Made by a program: the position numbers and the translations under genes. Below, one piece after another: positions 19,541 through 27,787 of a DNA stretch of 64,000 nucleotides (position 1 is its first letter; every line of letters begins with the position of its first letter). The notes under the pieces were generated by a model, which was not told where the DNA came from, ran no database searches, and saw only the letters and a list, made by a program, of their open reading frames with translations. Source of the stretch: Arthrobacter sp. D5-1 (lineage in GTDB: Bacteria; Actinomycetota; Actinomycetes; Actinomycetales; Micrococcaceae); assembly GCF_017357425.1 (NCBI RefSeq), contig NZ_CP014571.1:1-64000 (forward strand), in the 5' to 3' direction.

Positions 19541-19939
19541 TCAGTTGGGTGAACGGAGGAGGGCCTCGTCCTGGGCGTCGTCATAGGCGTCGCGGGCTTC
19601 GAGGATGGTGGGCACATGGGTCTCGGCCCAATGGCGCAACATCGTCAGCGGGGGCAGCAGGGACTCGCCCAAGGCCGTCAGTTCGTAGTCAACCCGAGGC
19701 GGTACCTGCGCGTAGACGGTCCGCGTAATGAGGCCGTCGCGCTCCAAGGCGCGCAGGGTTTGCGTCAAGACCTTTGGAGTCACGACGTTCACCATTTTGC
19801 GCAGTTCCGAAAAACGGACCGGCCCGTCGCCAAGCACTTGAATCACCAATGAGGCCCACTTATCGCCGATGCGCTGGAAAACCACCCGCGACGGACAGTT
19901 GGGATCCAGGACATTGCCGGCCAGGTCTTTAGTATCCAT
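19541..19939 (-). CDS. HxlR-family transcriptional regulator
   Basis: A 132-residue winged-helix protein with the HxlR pattern: a Cys in the N-terminal stretch (NCPSR), the core IGDKWASLVIQVLGDGPVRFSELRKMV, the recognition helix VTPKVLTQTLRALERDGLITRTVY, and PPRVDYELTALGESLLP. HxlR proteins sense electrophiles or redox state, and Cys15 could be the sensor. It is divergent from an NAD(P)-binding reductase 83 bp away and shares with it a spacer that contains a GTATCC/GGATAC palindrome, the usual regulator-target arrangement. Confidence 0.9.
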   Translation of the reverse strand: MDTKDLAGNVLDPNCPSRVVFQRIGDKWASLVIQVLGDGPVRFSELRKMVNVVTPKVLTQTLRALERDGLITRTVYAQVPPRVDYELTALGESLLPPLTMLRHWAETHVPTILEARDAYDDAQDEALLRSPN

Positions 19940-19968
19940 GAGGTAACCCAGTTCCTTTGAAGCTATCA

Positions 19969-20005
19969 GTATCCGGTGGATACCGTTGTGTTATTGCAAG
20001 GATAC
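19969..20005. promoter_or_regulatory. Putative HxlR operator palindrome
   Basis: GTATCC at 19969-19974 and GGATAC at 19978-19983 form a perfect inverted repeat around GGT. A further GGATAC half-site lies at 20000-20005. All lie between the divergent HxlR and reductase genes, and GTATCC-type repeats are typical of HxlR-family operators. Confidence 0.55.
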
Positions 20006-20022
20006 CAACCCCAAGGAGAGCT

Positions 20023-20628
20023 ATGAAAATCGCAGTCTACGGCGCAACGGGCATGGTCGGCAGCCAGATTGTCAATGAGTCCATCACCCGCGGCCATGAG
20101 GTGACAGCCATATCCCGCAAGGGCGCAGAGGTTCCCGGCGCCGCCGCCCAGGCGGCGGATCTGGCTGACGGCCAGGCATTCGCCTCCATCGCAAAAGAGC
20201 ACGACGTCGTCGTACTGGCTACGGGTCCCAGCCGCACCGGCGGCGACCATGGCGAATGGCTCGATGCCATGGCTACCGCCTACAGCAACGCCGAAGGAAC
20301 GCGACTCATGATCGTCGGCGGTGCCGGCACCCTGGAAATCGATGGTGTCCGCCTGCTCGATTCCCCGGACTTCCCGGAGGCCTACAAAGCTGAGGCGACC
20401 ACCGCAGCCAAGGCCCTCGAAGCCGTCAAGCAGACCCCGGAATCCGTTGACTGGACCGTCCTTGCCCCCGCTCCGGTCATTCAGCCGGGCGAACGCACCG
20501 GCGAGTACACCGTGGCCAAGGATTCCCCTGCCGGCAACAGCATCTCTTCACAGGACTACGCCGTAGCCATGCTGGACGAGATCGAAACCCCGGCCCACCG
20601 GCGCGCCCGTTTCACGGCCGCCAACTAA
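20023..20628 (+). CDS. NAD(P)-binding (atypical SDR / NmrA-like) oxidoreductase
   Basis: A 201-residue protein starting MKIAVYGATGMVGSQIV, the glycine-rich dinucleotide motif of atypical short-chain dehydrogenases. VVLATGPSR and VGGAGTLEIDG continue the Rossmann pattern, and WTVLAPAPVIQPGERTG is a late conserved segment of the family. ATG 20023 follows AAGGAGAGCT, a strong ribosome site; the longer frame from 19957 would cross the operator. It is probably controlled by the divergent HxlR regulator and may reduce quinones or another electrophile, as related proteins do. Confidence 0.85.
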   Translation: MKIAVYGATGMVGSQIVNESITRGHEVTAISRKGAEVPGAAAQAADLADGQAFASIAKEHDVVVLATGPSRTGGDHGEWLDAMATAYSNAEGTRLMIVGGAGTLEIDGVRLLDSPDFPEAYKAEATTAAKALEAVKQTPESVDWTVLAPAPVIQPGERTGEYTVAKDSPAGNSISSQDYAVAMLDEIETPAHRRARFTAAN

Positions 20629-20634
20629 CCCAAG

Positions 20635-22080
20635 CTAAAGCCCCAGGCCCAGCCCGGGTACGCGCGCACCAAAGATGTCCTTGAGGGCATGTTTCGCTGC
20701 GTGGTACCCGGGCATTCCTGTCACACCGGGCCCGGGCGGTGTGGACGACGAACACAGATATACACCCGGCATCGGTGTCCTCCACGGCGCGTTTGACACC
20801 ACGGGCCGCTGCACCAAGCCGCGCAGGTCCAGGAGTCCGGCACTGAAGTCGCCCCCAACATAGTTCTCGTTGTACGCAGCCAATTCCGCCGCCGTCGTGG
20901 TTTGTGAAGCGACCACGACGTCCCGGAAACCGGGGGCGTACTTCTCAATCCGCGCCGTCACGGCCTCAGCCATGTCCACCGTGGAATGGGCAGGCACATG
21001 GCAGTATGACCAGAGAACCTGGCGGCCCTCCGGTGCCCGGGTGGGGTCTACTACCGATGGCTGGGACACCAGGACGTACGGCTCGGTGGGATGCTTGCCC
21101 AGATCCACCAGGTTCTCGGATTCGGCCATGGCAAGCCGCGAACCACCCACATGGACGGTTCCTGCCTTCGCCAATCCGGGATCCAGCCAAGGAACGGGTC
21201 CCGACAGAATGAAATCCACTTTGCAGGCCGCATTCCCGAATCGGAATGTTTCAAGTGCACGCCGGTAGCGGTCGGGGACTTCAGTTCCGCCGAGCCTGGC
21301 CAAGGTGGGCGGAGCGACGTCCAGCAGGATGGCCTTCGCGGGCCGGACTTGATCCAGCGAGTCCACGCGTTCACCCACGTGGATTGTCCCGCCGTGGTCC
21401 GTCAGGTCGTCTGCCATGGCCCTCGCGATGGACATCGACCCTCCGACGGGAATGGCCCAGCCTTCCGCGTGGGCCAGCACGCTGAGGAGGAGGCCGGCGC
21501 CGGTGGAACTGAGGGACGGCTGCGAACCGAGGGCGTGCGACATGACTCCCGTCAACAGCGCAGGAGCCGCATCTTCCCGGAAACGGCGGCTCCAGAGTGG
21601 CGTCCCCTGGTCAAGGGTGGCAAGCCCGAACAGGGCGGCCGCCAAGGGGTCCTTCGGCATACGCAACAGCTGGTTGGAGGTAAAGTCCACCACTCCGTTG
21701 ACACGCTCCACCAAAGGCCCCAGAAGCCGTCGGTACGCCGCACCGTCCACGCCCAGTTCCAAGACCGTCCGTTCCAGCGACTGGTACGCCAGCGCCGCGC
21801 CGCCTGTGTCCAGGGGAGTGCCGTGCTGGACTTCCGGAACCCGTAGGTCTATCCGCCGGGAAAGCTCGAAAGCGCGGAAGAACGGTGACGCCAGGGCCAT
21901 GGGATGGACAGCGGAGCAGACATCGTAGAGGTAGCCCGGTTCCAGGAGTTCACTGGTACGCGAGCCACCGCCGATTGCCTCCGCGGCCTCGTAAAGGCGA
22001 ACGTCCAGGCCGGCGCGCGCCATGACCACTGCGGCGGCCAGACCGTTGGGACCGGCTCCGACGACGGCGACATCACCCAT
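20635..22080 (-). CDS. Phytoene-desaturase-like FAD oxidoreductase (PYROXD2-type)
   Basis: A 481-residue flavoprotein with an N-terminal FAD motif VVGAGPNGLAAAVVMARAGLDVRLYEA and the GGGSRTSEL substrate-side loop. The C-terminal flavin contact PGVYLCSSSTPPGPGVTGMPGYHAAKHAL is typical of the PYROXD2/CrtI-like family. No isoprenoid genes are nearby, so a carotenoid role is not supported. It starts 6 bp after the stop of the GT87-like gene and is probably cotranscribed with it. The stop lies 6 bp from that of the converging reductase gene. Confidence 0.85.
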   Translation of the reverse strand: MGDVAVVGAGPNGLAAAVVMARAGLDVRLYEAAEAIGGGSRTSELLEPGYLYDVCSAVHPMALASPFFRAFELSRRIDLRVPEVQHGTPLDTGGAALAYQSLERTVLELGVDGAAYRRLLGPLVERVNGVVDFTSNQLLRMPKDPLAAALFGLATLDQGTPLWSRRFREDAAPALLTGVMSHALGSQPSLSSTGAGLLLSVLAHAEGWAIPVGGSMSIARAMADDLTDHGGTIHVGERVDSLDQVRPAKAILLDVAPPTLARLGGTEVPDRYRRALETFRFGNAACKVDFILSGPVPWLDPGLAKAGTVHVGGSRLAMAESENLVDLGKHPTEPYVLVSQPSVVDPTRAPEGRQVLWSYCHVPAHSTVDMAEAVTARIEKYAPGFRDVVVASQTTTAAELAAYNENYVGGDFSAGLLDLRGLVQRPVVSNAPWRTPMPGVYLCSSSTPPGPGVTGMPGYHAAKHALKDIFGARVPGLGLGL

Positions 22081-22086
22081 GGCCGG

Positions 22087-23583
22087 TTACCTCCGCTCGC
22101 TGGACTGCTGGGATTCGACGGCTCGGTGGGCAGCGCTCCACGGCAACAAGGACCGCGACGGCCGGAAAAGGTCTATCCGGAGCCAATCCGGGGCCCCGTT
22201 AAAGGGCCCTCCATGGGGATCGTCCTCACCGTGGATGCGCAAAGGGTCCTGTGCGGGATCCCAGATATCCATGACCACCCGTGCCATAAGGTAGGCGGTC
22301 ACCGTCATGTGCAGGCCGACTGCCAGCACGTAGTAGGACATATCGATGTTGTGCTGGACGGAGCCGCCACTGGTCGCCTGGCCCAGGTACATCCAAATTG
22401 CAGCCCAATGCAGCCCCTCGGCTGCCTGCCAGATGAGGAAGTCGCGCCAACGCGGCCGGGCCAGAGCCAGGAGCGGGATGAGCCAGATGACAAATTGTGG
22501 TGAGTACACCTTGTTGGTGAGGATGAACGCAGCAACTATGAGGAACACGAGCTGGGCGATCCGGGGGCGCCGCGGCGCACACAACGCCAGGGCCCCAATA
22601 AGTGCACACGCCAGGATGAACAGGTACAGCGCCAGCGAATTGATGGTGGCCGCATTCATTTGCGTCCACTGGACCCGGTCGGCCACCAGGTTGTAAGCAA
22701 ACCACGGAGAGCTGTACCCGGCCGGGCGTTCCTGGGTGAACTCAAAGAAGTAGCGCCAGCCGGAGGGATTCATGGCGGCGATCGGCAGGTTAACTGCGAG
22801 CCACGAAGCCAAGGCGGCACCGGCGGTGACGAAGAAGGCCCGCAGCTTGCCGCTGCGCAGTGCCAGGACCAGTACAGCGCCAAGGATCAGGACGGGGTAA
22901 AGCTTGGTGGCCGTGCCCAGTCCAATGAACACCCCGGCAAGCAACAGTTTGTCCCGTGAGAAGAAGTACATTCCCAGGGCCAGCAGCCCCACGGCCCACA
23001 TATCCCAGTTGATGAAGCCGGCAAGGATGATCCCGGGCGCGACGGCTACCATGGCGGCGTCCCACGGGCGACGCTTGTTGATTCGTGCCGTCAGCAGCAC
23101 GGTGATCATCCAGACGGCCACGATCAATGTCGCGTTGATATCGAAATAGCCCAGGATGCGTTCGCTGCCCACCCCCTGGCCAGGGACCATCAACGCCGTG
23201 ATACCGGCGATGATTCCCATGAGGACGGGGTACTCGAACAGGCTGCCCTGGGTGAAGAAGGGGAAGATGCCATCGCCGAGGCCGCGGTTCTTGAAGAGCT
23301 CGGGGAAGTCGGAGTAGCAGGTGGCGTAGAACTGCCCGGGCGTTTGCCACCCATTAACGCGGCAGTACTCCTTGGCGAGAACTGCCAGTATCGCGGCCAC
23401 TACGGTCAGGACGATGAGGACCCGTTCAACGGTGTACGGCCCGGAGGAGGGCTGTCCCGGAGACGAGTGCTTCCCCAAGGGCCCGCCAATGAGCTCCGTG
23501 AAGTTCCGAAGCAGGGAGTCGCTGCGGCTGGGAACCACAAAGCGGGCACGTTTTTGCTGCCGGTGCGGCTTCGTCTCCTGCAT
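22087..23583 (-). CDS. GT87-like integral membrane glycosyltransferase (DUF2029 type)
   Basis: A 498-residue polytopic protein with about ten hydrophobic helices (residues 53-70 up to about 420). The segment GWQTPGQFYATCYSDFPELF follows the first helix in the usual place for the catalytic loop of polyprenyl-phosphate-mannose dependent GT-C enzymes. The pattern FINWDMWAVGLLALGMYFF and TKLYPVLIL is shared with actinobacterial GT87/DUF2029 proteins. These transfer mannose or arabinose to cell-wall glycans outside the membrane. It heads an apparent operon with the FAD oxidoreductase. Its upstream region was the landing site of the compound transposon (86 bp upstream of the start). Confidence 0.78.
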   Translation of the reverse strand: MQETKPHRQQKRARFVVPSRSDSLLRNFTELIGGPLGKHSSPGQPSSGPYTVERVLIVLTVVAAILAVLAKEYCRVNGWQTPGQFYATCYSDFPELFKNRGLGDGIFPFFTQGSLFEYPVLMGIIAGITALMVPGQGVGSERILGYFDINATLIVAVWMITVLLTARINKRRPWDAAMVAVAPGIILAGFINWDMWAVGLLALGMYFFSRDKLLLAGVFIGLGTATKLYPVLILGAVLVLALRSGKLRAFFVTAGAALASWLAVNLPIAAMNPSGWRYFFEFTQERPAGYSSPWFAYNLVADRVQWTQMNAATINSLALYLFILACALIGALALCAPRRPRIAQLVFLIVAAFILTNKVYSPQFVIWLIPLLALARPRWRDFLIWQAAEGLHWAAIWMYLGQATSGGSVQHNIDMSYYVLAVGLHMTVTAYLMARVVMDIWDPAQDPLRIHGEDDPHGGPFNGAPDWLRIDLFRPSRSLLPWSAAHRAVESQQSSERR

Positions 23584-23669
23584 GGATCGAGCTTACAGTC
23601 ACGCCTTGGCTGCAGCATCACACGCAGCCAACATCATCCCGCACCAGCGCCGTTAAAGCCCCTTAAAAG

Positions 23670-25116
23670 GGCTCTTCGCGGTTGATGGTGAAACAGGTTC
23701 CGTGTCTTGAAATCTGAAGGGCTCGTAGCCCTGCTGTGATGGATGTTCTCTACGCATTCATCAAGAGTCAGGAGCTACGAGCCTTGAACGAGCCTACTTC
23801 GCCGCGCCCCGATGCTGCCACCGCCATTTTCAACCTGCCCGACTACCGGGTCACCGGCACCGAGGTCCTCGCCTTCGGGCAGCGACGGATCCGCGTCGTG
23901 GCCACCGCCGAGGCCGGCTGCCCGTCCTGCGGCGTGATCAGCACCCGCGTGCATTCACGCCGGTCACAACGCCTGCGTGACATCCCTGTCGCCGGCCCGG
24001 TCGAAGTGGTCTGGGCCAAGCGGAGGTTCTTCTGCGATGAGTACCTGTGCCCCCGCCGGACATTCACCGAGGAGACAGCCGAGGTACCGCGCCGGGCACG
24101 GTCCACCCGCCGGCTCCGTGAGGCCCTGGTGGCCGCCGTGATCGGTTCCGGGAGGGCCGCCGCCGAGGCTGCCTCTTCATTCGGTGTCTCGTGGTGGCTT
24201 GTCCAGCGGGCACTGGATTCCGCGGCGCTGACGCTGCCCGATGTCGATGCCCTGGCACCGCGGATGCTCGGCATCGATGAACACCGCTACCGGTCCGTGC
24301 GGTTCTTCCGCGACCCTGCCACGAAGGCCTGGAAACGCTACGAACCCTGGATGACCACCATCGTCGATCTCGACACCGGACAAGTCCTCGGGATCGTTGA
24401 CGGCCGCGACAGCGAGGGGGTAGGAGACTGGCTGTTCGCCCGCCCGCTTCAGTGGCGGCTGGGCGTGCAGGTCGTTGCCATCGACCCCTCGGCGGCGTTC
24501 CGCAAGGCCCTGCGGATGTGGCTTCCACGCACCGCTGTCTCAGTCGACGCGTTCCACCTGGTCAAGCTCGGCAACGACATGCTCACCGAAGTCCGGCAAC
24601 GACTCACCCAGCAGACCCATGGTCGGCGGGGGCGCTCCATCGATCCGGTCTGGGCCAACCGGCGACTGCTCCTGCGCGCCGGGGACACGCTCTCGGATCG
24701 GGCCCGGGACAGGCTCAGCAACGTGTTCGCGACCGACGATGTCACCGGGAAGCTGCAGGCCGCGTGGCTGGTCAAGGAACAGCTCCGGGCCCTGCTGACT
24801 ACCGGCTCTCTTGCCGACGCTGCCGCCGCGAAGGACCGGCTGCAGGTCCTGGTCGAGCGAGCCGCGCAGCCGGAGACGAACCGGCTGTGGCGCACAATCT
24901 GCCGGTGGTGGAAAGAGATCGAAGTCCTCATTGTCACCGGTGCGACAACCGCGAAAGTGGAAGCCAACAACACCGCGATAAAACACATAAAGAGGACGGG
25001 TCGGGGATTCACCAACGCACGCAACTACAAAACCCGTATCCTGTTGCGCAGTGCCGCCAGAACAGCGGCATGAACATCCCTCACGGCAGAACGTTCACCA
25101 CGAACCGTGAAGAGCC
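23670..25116 (+). mobile_element. ISL3-family insertion sequence, left copy
   Basis: 1447 bp. The left terminal repeat begins GGCTCTTCGCGGTTGATGGT and the right end, read inward, begins GGCTCTTCACGGTTCGTGGT; they match at 20 of 23 positions. GGCTCTTC ends are typical of ISL3. One transposase gene fills the element. Confidence 0.9.
23739..25073 (+). CDS. ISL3-family transposase
   Basis: About 444 residues, full length for the family. There is an N-terminal zinc-binding region with Cys62, Cys65 (CPSCG) and Cys100, Cys105 (CDEYLC), then a helix-turn-helix (about 135-165). The DDE catalytic domain has Asp181 (GIDEHRY), Asp250 (AIDPSAAF) and Glu409 (KVEANN); numbering counts the GTG at 23736 as residue 1. 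ATG 23739 is used here; GTG 23736 or TTG 23784 (before NEPTSPRPD) are also possible starts. No frameshift or stop interrupts it, so it should be active and able to mobilise both copies. The gene reads outward from the left terminal repeat. Confidence 0.93.
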   Translation: MDVLYAFIKSQELRALNEPTSPRPDAATAIFNLPDYRVTGTEVLAFGQRRIRVVATAEAGCPSCGVISTRVHSRRSQRLRDIPVAGPVEVVWAKRRFFCDEYLCPRRTFTEETAEVPRRARSTRRLREALVAAVIGSGRAAAEAASSFGVSWWLVQRALDSAALTLPDVDALAPRMLGIDEHRYRSVRFFRDPATKAWKRYEPWMTTIVDLDTGQVLGIVDGRDSEGVGDWLFARPLQWRLGVQVVAIDPSAAFRKALRMWLPRTAVSVDAFHLVKLGNDMLTEVRQRLTQQTHGRRGRSIDPVWANRRLLLRAGDTLSDRARDRLSNVFATDDVTGKLQAAWLVKEQLRALLTTGSLADAAAAKDRLQVLVERAAQPETNRLWRTICRWWKEIEVLIVTGATTAKVEANNTAIKHIKRTGRGFTNARNYKTRILLRSAARTAA

Positions 25117-25492
25117 CACAAACTACGGCCCGGCCGGATTGAATTAGCCGAGTTCATTGCCCTCGCGGGCAACACTGAGGGATTGCCCTGGAAGAGCTTC
25201 ATGGGGCTCGGTGCGAGGAAGGTAGACGCTGGCAACGGGGGCCTGGCGGCAGCTGGGGAGAATACGCTCCTGAAATCCCCCGGACACACCGCTCGGGAGA
25301 ATATCCAGCTTGAAGTGAGAGAAAGCGGTAGCAGGGGCGGCACTTTCCCGCCCTGCTGGGGACAGCCGGTAATGCCCTGTTCCTCTGCTTCGCGCTGCCC
25401 CTCTTCCCGCCGGCTGGAAGTCCTCCGGGAAACTAACAGCCGCGGTCCTGGATTCACACGGAAAGCCCGTCGCAACAACTATTTCTATTGAC
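25117..25492 (+). other. 376-bp cargo between the two IS copies; open frame of unknown origin
   Basis: The segment between the ISs is open in one plus frame from 25111 to the stop at 25489-25491, without a start codon linked to a ribosome site. The translation (…RIELAEFIALAGNTEGLPW…) reads as protein-like for its first half and turns into Arg/Ser/Pro-rich, shadow-like sequence later. I do not recognise it. It may be an internal piece of a gene captured when the compound element formed. An opposite-strand frame (25095-25478) is also open but overlaps the IS end and looks like a shadow. Confidence 0.4.
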
Positions 25493-26939
25493 GGCTCTTC
25501 GCGGTTGATGGTGAAACAGGTTCCGTGTCTTGAAATCTGAAGGGCTCGTAGCCCTGCTGTGATGGATGTTCTCTACGCATTCATCAAGAGTCAGGAGCTA
25601 CGAGCCTTGAACGAGCCTACTTCGCCGCGCCCCGATGCTGCCACCGCCATTTTCAACCTGCCCGACTACCGGGTCACCGGCACCGAGGTCCTCGCCTTCG
25701 GGCAGCGACGGATCCGCGTCGTGGCCACCGCCGAGGCCGGCTGCCCGTCCTGCGGCGTGATCAGCACCCGCGTGCATTCACGCCGGTCACAACGCCTGCG
25801 TGACATCCCTGTCGCCGGCCCGGTCGAAGTGGTCTGGGCCAAGCGGAGGTTCTTCTGCGATGAGTACCTGTGCCCCCGCCGGACATTCACCGAGGAGACA
25901 GCCGAGGTACCGCGCCGGGCACGGTCCACCCGCCGGCTCCGTGAGGCCCTGGTGGCCGCCGTGATCGGTTCCGGGAGGGCCGCCGCCGAGGCTGCCTCTT
26001 CATTCGGTGTCTCGTGGTGGCTTGTCCAGCGGGCACTGGATTCCGCGGCGCTGACGCTGCCCGATGTCGATGCCCTGGCACCGCGGATGCTCGGCATCGA
26101 TGAACACCGCTACCGGTCCGTGCGGTTCTTCCGCGACCCTGCCACGAAGGCCTGGAAACGCTACGAACCCTGGATGACCACCATCGTCGATCTCGACACC
26201 GGACAAGTCCTCGGGATCGTTGACGGCCGCGACAGCGAGGGGGTAGGAGACTGGCTGTTCGCCCGCCCGCTTCAGTGGCGGCTGGGCGTGCAGGTCGTTG
26301 CCATCGACCCCTCGGCGGCGTTCCGCAAGGCCCTGCGGATGTGGCTTCCACGCACCGCTGTCTCAGTCGACGCGTTCCACCTGGTCAAGCTCGGCAACGA
26401 CATGCTCACCGAAGTCCGGCAACGACTCACCCAGCAGACCCATGGTCGGCGGGGGCGCTCCATCGATCCGGTCTGGGCCAACCGGCGACTGCTCCTGCGC
26501 GCCGGGGACACGCTCTCGGATCGGGCCCGGGACAGGCTCAGCAACGTGTTCGCGACCGACGATGTCACCGGGAAGCTGCAGGCCGCGTGGCTGGTCAAGG
26601 AACAGCTCCGGGCCCTGCTGACTACCGGCTCTCTTGCCGACGCTGCCGCCGCGAAGGACCGGCTGCAGGTCCTGGTCGAGCGAGCCGCGCAGCCGGAGAC
26701 GAACCGGCTGTGGCGCACAATCTGCCGGTGGTGGAAAGAGATCGAAGTCCTCATTGTCACCGGTGCGACAACCGCGAAAGTGGAAGCCAACAACACCGCG
26801 ATAAAACACATAAAGAGGACGGGTCGGGGATTCACCAACGCACGCAACTACAAAACCCGTATCCTGTTGCGCAGTGCCGCCAGAACAGCGGCATGAACAT
26901 CCCTCACGGCAGAACGTTCACCACGAACCGTGAAGAGCC
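25493..26939 (+). mobile_element. ISL3-family insertion sequence, right copy
   Basis: 1447 bp, same orientation and the same ends as the left copy. All positions I compared, including the full transposase translation, are identical. Identity implies very recent duplication or ongoing homogenisation by recombination. Confidence 0.9.
25562..26896 (+). CDS. ISL3-family transposase (second identical copy)
   Basis: The encoded protein is identical to that of the left copy, with the same four cysteines, the helix-turn-helix and the D-D-E residues. It is intact. Either copy could supply transposase for the 3.27-kb compound element or for movement of a single IS. Direct-repeat recombination between the two genes would remove 1823 bp and leave one IS. 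Confidence 0.93.
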   Translation: MDVLYAFIKSQELRALNEPTSPRPDAATAIFNLPDYRVTGTEVLAFGQRRIRVVATAEAGCPSCGVISTRVHSRRSQRLRDIPVAGPVEVVWAKRRFFCDEYLCPRRTFTEETAEVPRRARSTRRLREALVAAVIGSGRAAAEAASSFGVSWWLVQRALDSAALTLPDVDALAPRMLGIDEHRYRSVRFFRDPATKAWKRYEPWMTTIVDLDTGQVLGIVDGRDSEGVGDWLFARPLQWRLGVQVVAIDPSAAFRKALRMWLPRTAVSVDAFHLVKLGNDMLTEVRQRLTQQTHGRRGRSIDPVWANRRLLLRAGDTLSDRARDRLSNVFATDDVTGKLQAAWLVKEQLRALLTTGSLADAAAAKDRLQVLVERAAQPETNRLWRTICRWWKEIEVLIVTGATTAKVEANNTAIKHIKRTGRGFTNARNYKTRILLRSAARTAA

Positions 26940-26950
26940 CTTAAAAGGGG

Positions 26951-26978
26951 GGAGCCCACGCGTAGCCGCGTGGGCTCC
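26951..26978. terminator. Strong GC hairpin beside the transposon
   Basis: GGAGCCCACGCG (26951-26962) pairs perfectly with 26967-26978 around TAGC. It lies downstream of the minus-strand small gene at 27035-27175 and could terminate it: on that strand the stem is followed by CCCCCCTTTTAAG. The transposon landed only 3 bp from this hairpin. Confidence 0.6.
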
Positions 26979-27034
26979 TTGAGGTTCAGCATGAAGGTGT
27001 GGCACCTGAACTCCTTAGTGGCGGTTGCAGGGCA

Positions 27035-27175
27035 TCAACGGATGAGTCCCATCTGGTGCAGGACAACGTAGACGTCTTCACGGCGCTGGTCCAGCAGTTG
27101 GCCGTTGAATAGCGTGCGGTCCTTGGGAGCATTGGTGCTCTTGAAGAAGCGCATGTCTTCCGGGCGTTTTCGCAT
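27035..27175 (-). CDS. 46-residue small basic protein, unknown function
   Basis: A short frame with ATG at 27175 is preceded by AAGGAGGTGAACC, an essentially perfect Shine-Dalgarno at good spacing, and ends with TGA at 27035. The product begins MRKRPEDMRFFKS and ends YVVLHQMGLIR. It has no cysteines, no membrane helix and no signal peptide, and is rich in Arg/Lys and Asp/Glu. I do not recognise a family. Reasons to believe it: the ribosome site, the absence of a competing gene, and a hairpin terminator 57 bp after the stop. An overlapping 68-residue frame on the same strand (26986-27192) lacks a ribosome site and has shadow-like composition. Confidence 0.6.
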   Translation of the reverse strand: MRKRPEDMRFFKSTNAPKDRTLFNGQLLDQRREDVYVVLHQMGLIR

Positions 27176-27787
27176 GGTTCACCTCCTTCCAAGGTAAATC
27201 ATCGGAATTTAGGCACAGCAATTAGAGCCTTATGAACTCAAAGAATTCATGGCAAGAAAAGGGCATAAACAGCCGAGGCTAATAAGGGGATAAAAGCGGA
27301 CCGAATCAGGAAAACCCGAATCATCGTGCACAATTGCGCGTGCTTCCAGCAGTCGACCCAACAAGAAGCTGGTTCCGAACTTTGGGGAAACTGCGCACCC
27401 GCGGCATGCTGCGTGGGTCCGCGCCTACAACTGACTACTCAGAAGGCCAACCACAGAGAGTGGCCGACCACGAAACTCCGCCGGCGTCAGGGCCGGTCCG
27501 GATTGTTCAGGAGTGGGTCAGAGAGCAAAAATGGCGTCGATCATCAGCAGAGGCCGGGGTAGCAGTGACGGTCAACTTCCGTCCGCTAGTCAAAGTAATC
27601 ATTTTTCCCAACCTCCTTTTCTGGCTGATAACCAGCCTGCTGTGGCATTGTTCCGGCTGACTGAACCGGAGAATGCGCGCCTGGTTCCCGGCGGGTCGCT
27701 CTGGGAACAAGATATAAGCTACCCCATGAACCGGGGATTTGACCAGCACAAATGGCTAATTCGCCAAAAGTTTTCTAAATTCGTGTT
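27176..27787. other. 612-bp spacer, no gene seen
   Basis: This AT-richer stretch lies between the 46-residue gene and the histidine phosphatase. It presumably holds the promoter of the small gene at its left end. The frames present (27326-27562, 27513-27791 plus; 27507-27749 minus) lack ribosome sites and family resemblance. No repeats or hairpins of note were seen. Confidence 0.5.

Larger units (their letters stand above)
23662..26947. mobile_element. Compound transposon: two direct ISL3-type copies with 8-bp outer target duplication
   Basis: The outer left flank (23662-23669) and outer right flank (26940-26947) are both CTTAAAAG. The inner flanks (CACAAACT right of copy one, CTATTGAC left of copy two) do not match each other or this sequence. 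The two ISs are 1447 bp each, in the same orientation, offset by exactly 1823 bp, and enclose 376 bp. ISL3 elements duplicate 8 bp, so the duplication marks insertion of the whole 3270-bp unit in one event. It sits upstream of the GT87-like gene. Confidence 0.85.

Noticed and set aside
25095..25478. 127-residue minus-strand frame in the transposon cargo
   Set aside because: Extends into the IS end and lacks a start signal; probably a shadow of the plus-strand open frame.
26986..27192. 68-residue minus-strand frame overlapping the 46-residue gene
   Set aside because: Its start has no ribosome site in register and its composition is shadow-like, whereas the alternative frame has both a perfect site and sensible composition.
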